Shown here: piece after piece, positions 9,101 to 11,678 of the stretch
Position numbering within the stretch: position 1 is the first letter of the stretch
Layout: each line of letters starts with the position of its first letter
Assembly (NCBI GenBank): GCA_026770595.1
Contig: MU633854.1
Location: 1 to 11,678 of the forward strand
Direction: 5' to 3'
Source of the DNA: Ochromonadaceae sp. CCMP2298
Taxonomy: Eukaryota; Sar; Synurophyceae; Ochromonadales; Ochromonadaceae
Length of the DNA stretch: 11,678 bases
Translations under genes and position numbers: made by a program
Notes under the pieces: model-generated
Told to the model about the DNA's origin: nothing
Databases searched by the model: none
The model's input: only the letters and a program-made list of their open reading frames with translations

Positions 9101-10714
9101 GTAGTAGCTCCAGAAGGAGATGAAGGAGTCGCCCGCTGCCACCACCGTGTTGCCACTGAGCACGGCGCAGGAGAGGCAGGGAGAGCGGGACACTGGGCTG
9201 TTGAACAGCACGGTGCTCTCCTCCCACAGACACACGGAGATGCTCTGCTGCGCGTCGTTGCCCACTGAGGCCAGGATGCGACCGTCCGGAGAGAAGGCCA
9301 GCTGCGTGACTCCGTTGCGGTGGAAACCACGCCCGCAGTGCAGAATCTTGAGCGAGTCTGCGCGCCACACCAACACCGATGGCTCCGGCCCGATCTCCCC
9401 CGTGGCTATAATTTGCTTGGAGGGGTGCATAGCCACACACAGGATCTCGTGCGTGTGGCCAGAGAAGATGCGCTGCGTGTGCGTCTTGGGGCTGTAGAGC
9501 ACTGCGTACTTGCTCACGTTGTACACCACTTCTCCGCCCAGCGTGTAATGCACGTTGCCCTTGCTAGTCTCAGCCTGGTACCCGTACACCCACTCTGGGG
9601 CCACGGAGCAGTTGGGCGACTGCCTCTGCAGGGGCGCGTCCGCATACTCCAGTGGAGTCAGCAGAGCCACCGCAGAGCGCCACTGCTCCACCGGTACTGC
9701 GCCCTTCTCCTTGCTAGGAACCGTGCTCTCCCTCTCCTGTGCGCGCACGTCCCACTGCACTGCCTGTCTCTGCCCCTCCGACTGCAGCAGCAGGGGGTTT
9801 TCTGTCTGGAAGTCCTTGTCCCTGAAGGTCAGGTCGTACCTGGGCAGGCCCTGCTGCGGCGGACAGGAGAAGAAGGCAAACCAGGAGCACACGTCTGGGT
9901 GCGCGATGAGCAGCGAGCAGAGCAGCTTTATGGGCAGCCGCACCGAGTCATCCACCTCTCCTGACTCTCCCGACCCTCCTGACATTCCGGAGCCCGCCTG
10001 GCTGCAGAACAGCTCCGAGACCAACTGCTCTATCTGCTCCTCCTTGGCCTGCACGACCTTCTCTCTGCGCGTCTGCATCTCTGGCTGCAGCTTGCACAGT
10101 CCCGTGGCCACAGACTTGAGAGCCAGCACCACCTCGTCCATGCACAGGGACTCCGTGCCATCGAAGTCGTACACCGTCAGCACAAACTCCAGAATAGCGC
10201 GCTTCTTCATACCAGAGATGACTGCGATAGTGGAGAAGAACTCTAGCGCGTCTATGAGTCCGTTCTGGTCTGTGTCGAAGCTCTTGAAGAGGGAGGCGAT
10301 CTTCTCCGCCATGGCCACTCGGGACAGGTTCAGCTCGTCCTTCAGGTCCACGCAGATGGACTCCAGCTCGTCCTCCCGCACGCCGAACCCGTCCGCCACG
10401 TTGTTGAATGCCTGTGTGAGAAGAGAGAGAGCGGAGGGTTGGGGGTGAGAGAGTGAGTCTGGAGGCAAAGGGATGTAGGCAGCAGCAGCAGCAGCAGTGG
10501 TCGGCTAGGCTGTCCTCACCTGCCATAGGCTGAGGATTGCTCGCTTTGGGACTGGAAAGTGGGAGAGAGGGAGAAGAGGAGTTAGTTAGTACGTAGTTGC
10601 AACCACTCTAGCGCACACTTCATAGGCACCAAGGCCGTGATTGGTGGGTCTCTTACGGTTGGTGAAGGACAGGGACACGTCCAGCAGCGCTACTTTGCCG
10701 ATTTTCTGCCCCAT
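3157..10714 (-). CDS. EF-hand, triple EML-repeat (HELP/WD40) microtubule-associated protein, EML5/6-like, 2350 aa
   Basis: Exons on the minus strand: 10714-10657, 10551-10520, 10411-5375, 5192-3938, 3827-3157 (TAG stop). All introns are GT-AG with frame preserved. The start is fixed by context (gcgaaATGg) and an in-frame TGA four codons upstream. The N-terminus MGQKIGK fits an N-myristoylation signal. Residues 20-130 form an EF-hand module: loop D76-E87 (DTDQNGLIDALE) is canonical, and loop D112-E123 is degenerate (Glu117 instead of Gly). Three EML units follow, each starting with a HELP motif: VYGYQAETSKGN (about 303), HVYGYEAQTMRN (about 995) and a worn GARLGDCRRL (about 1714). Each carries many WD40 blades and a late RDxxW signature (RDVQWAS, RDEKWSS, RDVQWAM), as in the tandem atypical propellers of EML proteins. 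Human EML5/EML6 also have three units (about 1960 aa) but no EF-hands. Linkers at about 897-990 and 1602-1709 are low-complexity; the second has an EGEGEGE tract. A role in binding tubulin or axonemal microtubules under calcium control is inferred from family. Confidence 0.92.
3828..3937 (-). other. Intron 4 of the EML gene, with a 12-bp tandem repeat
   Basis: On the minus strand the donor is GACG|GTAAGA and the acceptor CCCCCTCAG|GT, phase 1, restoring a Gly codon. The middle is a tandem array of the 12-mer GATTGTAACTAT, three near-perfect copies followed by decayed ones (plus-strand 3845-3905). It ends in a pure C-run before the acceptor (G-run on the plus strand, 3832-3840). Confidence 0.85.
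5193..5374 (-). other. Intron 3 of the EML gene
   Basis: On the minus strand the donor is GAC|GTGAGT and the acceptor CTCTCGCAG|TTC, phase 0. Unspliced reading meets a stop three codons past the donor. A GCTAAC branch-like element and CT-rich tract precede the acceptor. The intron sits at the start of the third EML unit, so the unit boundary coincides with an exon boundary. Confidence 0.85.
5509..5527. repeat. CCCCCT hexanucleotide repeat inside EML coding sequence
   Basis: About three tandem CCCCCT/CCCCTC units lie on the plus strand (GGGGAG on the sense strand), coding for alternating Glu-Gly in the linker before the third EML unit (residues about 1657-1668). The unit length is a multiple of three, so copy-number change would not shift the frame. 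Confidence 0.8.
10412..10519 (-). other. Intron 2 of the EML gene
   Basis: On the minus strand the donor is GCAG|GTGAGG and the acceptor TTCTCACACAG|GCA, phase 0. It contains six GCA triplets (plus-strand 10479-10496, TGC on the sense strand). The 5' end of the long open frame (from 10468) lies within this intron and is not the real start; splicing gives an uninterrupted AILSLWQAFNNVADGF segment. Confidence 0.8.
10552..10656 (-). other. Intron 1 of the EML gene
   Basis: On the minus strand the donor is AACC|GTAAGA and the acceptor CCCACTTTCCAG|TCC, phase 1, restoring a Leu codon (FTN-L-PKRA). The placement rests on splice-site quality plus the sensible start MGQKIGK on one side and the EF-hand module on the other. 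Confidence 0.75.
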
Positions 10715-10905
10715 TTCGCAGCTTCAGACCTCCGTCTCCGCGAGCAATGTCTGCCAAACGACTGTGCACGTACCTGTTCCGAGGACCGGCCTATCAATCT
10801 GCAGCCGGGAGGGAGCTGCAGTCCCTCGCTGGGCGAGCTTTACTTCTTCTGGGCGAGCAAAGATCACGTGAAACGGGATCTGTAACGGACGGCTTTGGGG
10901 AATAG
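10715..10905. promoter_or_regulatory. Upstream / 5' UTR region of the EML gene
   Basis: This region lies directly upstream of the EML start. It has a CACGTG palindrome (E-box-like, 10865-10870) and two direct copies of CTGGGCGAGC (10829-10838 and 10849-10858, spaced 20 bp). An open frame on the minus strand that ends in a TGA at 10726-10724, just before the start codon, has no recognisable product and could at most be an upstream ORF. Promoter assignment is by position. Confidence 0.35.
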
Positions 10906-11052
10906 TAATTTCGTCCCGAGGGCGGAATGTGGTGCTTTTCGGACGAGGTTTTTGAGTGAGAGTCGAGATTTTCCTAAGCCCGAGGGCTGGAAATCGAGAC
11001 CTCACTCAAACCCCGAGACGAAAGCACCCATTCTAGCCCGAGTGACGAATAT
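10906..11052. repeat. Long imperfect inverted repeat (about 150 bp foldback)
   Basis: The left arm, about 10906-10981, and the right arm, about 10984-11052, are imperfect reverse complements. Shared blocks include TTCGT, AGAATG/GGAATG, GGTGCTTT, GGTTTGAGTGAG (one copy has extra Ts), TCGA(G)AT(T)TTCC and, at the tip, AGCCC-GA-GGGCT (10977-10988). It has almost no loop, so it could form one long hairpin or cruciform. No target-site duplication or transposase is evident. It could be a decayed foldback/MITE-like element or a structured regulatory element upstream of the EML gene. Confidence 0.75.
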
Positions 11053-11087
11053 TGCTTATTGTACCAGTCGGCACTTTTGAGGGTTTG

Positions 11088-11341
11088 ATGGAGAACAAGC
11101 GTCCAGCGGCGGTTCCTGCAGAGGCAAAGCAGTCGAACCGACAAGAGGATACGCGGTACGTGAAAGTCCAGTCAGAGCAGATCTCCTATAATTCACCTTC
11201 CAGGCGTGTTCACAGAAGTGGCACATGCTATGGGACTGGAGAACACAAATAGTGCCCACTTGAATTTTTCAGGATTTTGAGCAAGTCGTTTGAGGGGAAC
11301 CCGGGAACCTCCCAGTTATTTTATCTTCGTTAGCGGGGTGG
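11088..11341 (+). CDS. Tentative small two-exon reading frame, unrecognised
   Basis: An ATG at 11088 begins MENKRPAAVPAEAKQSNRQE. The frame could splice at ACGCG|GTACGT (donor at 11156) to TTGAATTTTTCAG|GATTTT (acceptor ending at 11272), giving about 42 aa and a TAG shortly before 11340. Unspliced, the frame runs to a stop at 11250-11252. The acceptor looks good, but the ATG context is weak (T at -3), codon usage is not GC-rich like the neighbours, and no family is recognised. It may be nothing, or the first exons of a divergent gene. Confidence 0.15.
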
Positions 11342-11348
11342 GGTTAGT

Positions 11349-11416
11349 GTGATATAAATTAGCGTGATATAGTGTGATGCGTGATATAGTGTGATGCGCG
11401 ATATAATGTGAGTGCC
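11349..11416. repeat. 17-bp tandem repeat
   Basis: Two perfect adjacent copies of GTGATATAGTGTGATGC (11364-11380 and 11381-11397) are flanked by degenerate copies (11349-11363 and 11398-11416). The AT-rich array is non-coding. It has no CRISPR-like spacer structure. Confidence 0.85.
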
Positions 11417-11474
11417 TTCTAGTAAGATTTCACTCATTTAGGCAAAAAAATAACCCTTTACTATTATTGCATCA
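11417..11474. other. AT-rich non-coding stretch
   Basis: This short AT-rich sequence has an A-run near 11443-11450. It follows the stop of the tentative edge reading frame on the minus strand. If that frame is real, this would be its 3' UTR. Nothing else is visible. Confidence 0.3.
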
Positions 11475-11678
11475 TTAATTTGCTTTTGACGTGCAAGCAT
11501 CGGCAGCAACTACAGCGGCATTCTCGGCCATACCATAAGACACAAAGGTGTGCACAGCTGCCCCCCATGCCTGCGCCATCGTGATCCCCCCTCCCTCCCC
11601 CCTTACCCTGACAAAAGCTCTCTGCATGTTTGTATCCACGTCTGCGCGACAGGAGCTGTGGTATACTGGAACATTAAC
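11475..11678 (-). CDS. Possible 3' end of a gene running off the right edge, unrecognised
   Basis: The minus strand is open without a stop from the window edge to a TAA at 11477-11475 (67 codons). The peptide contains VNVPVYHSSCRADVDTNMQR at its start and MAQAWGAAVHTFVSYGMAEN near its end, and I recognise no family. A G-rich stretch in the middle (GTCAGG|GTAAGG) could be a splice donor, so the frame might instead be an exon end followed by intron. Third-position GC is lower than in the two firm genes, which weakens the coding case. Confidence 0.2.
   Translation of the reverse strand, partial: VNVPVYHSSCRADVDTNMQRAFVRVRGEGGGITMAQAWGAAVHTFVSYGMAENAAVVAADACTSKAN

Noticed and set aside
9555-10448. 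Plus-strand open frame of 297 codons opposite the EF-hand region
   Set aside because: The Ser-rich product runs across a clear minus-strand intron boundary. It is an antisense shadow with no family resemblance.
10412-10468. ATG at 10468 as the start of the EML protein
   Set aside because: The 19 residues before AFNNVADG are a polypyrimidine intron ending in CACACAG. Splicing to the two short upstream exons gives a better start and a continuous EF-hand module.
325-10714. Direct enzyme-substrate link between the S-acyltransferase and the myristoylated EML protein
   Set aside because: The EML N-terminus lacks a cysteine near Gly2, the genes are convergent, and adjacency alone is weak evidence in a eukaryote.
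10724-11005. 93-codon minus-strand open frame just upstream of the EML start
   Set aside because: It overlaps the inverted repeat, shows no domain and ends just before the start codon. It is best seen as 5' region, at most an upstream ORF.
11349-11416. CRISPR-like array
   Set aside because: The repeats abut without unique spacers, and the sequence is eukaryotic.

Overview
This window looks like nuclear DNA of a GC-rich unicellular eukaryote (protist). Two multi-exon protein genes are built from GT-AG introns of about 94-243 bp with pyrimidine-rich 3' ends. Both start codons lie in Kozak-like contexts, with no Shine-Dalgarno signals or operon packing. Coding exons are strongly GC-rich at third positions, while the flanks are more AT-rich. 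A giant EML-type (microtubule-associated) protein suggests a flagellated or otherwise tubulin-rich cell, but the lineage cannot be fixed from sequence alone.

Layout. Positions 1-324 are the AT-richer upstream region and probable 5' UTR of gene 1. Gene 1 (325-2845, plus strand, five exons, 612 aa) encodes an ankyrin-repeat DHHC S-acyltransferase of the Akr1/HIP14 (ZDHHC13/17) type. Positions 2846-3156 are the shared 3' region of two convergent genes, and contain a convincing 3' splice site that may define an alternative last exon of gene 1. Gene 2 (10714-3157, minus strand, five exons, 2350 aa) encodes a protein with a predicted N-myristoylation signal, an EF-hand pair and three consecutive EML units (HELP motif plus WD40 propellers). 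Its first coding exons are very short (58 and 32 nt). The reading frame is preserved across all introns I placed in both genes.

Positions 10715-11678 are mostly non-coding. They hold the gene 2 promoter/5' UTR region with an E-box palindrome, a long imperfect inverted repeat of about 150 bp, a 17-bp tandem repeat, and two weak gene candidates: a small two-exon plus-strand reading frame and the 3' end of a minus-strand reading frame that runs off the edge.

How the genes might relate: both products concern lipid-linked membrane association (an S-acyltransferase, and a protein with a predicted N-myristoyl glycine). They are convergent, are not obviously co-regulated, and nothing in the sequence shows an enzyme-substrate link. 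The most notable object is the EF-hand/triple-EML protein, which would couple calcium sensing and membrane anchoring to a microtubule-binding scaffold.
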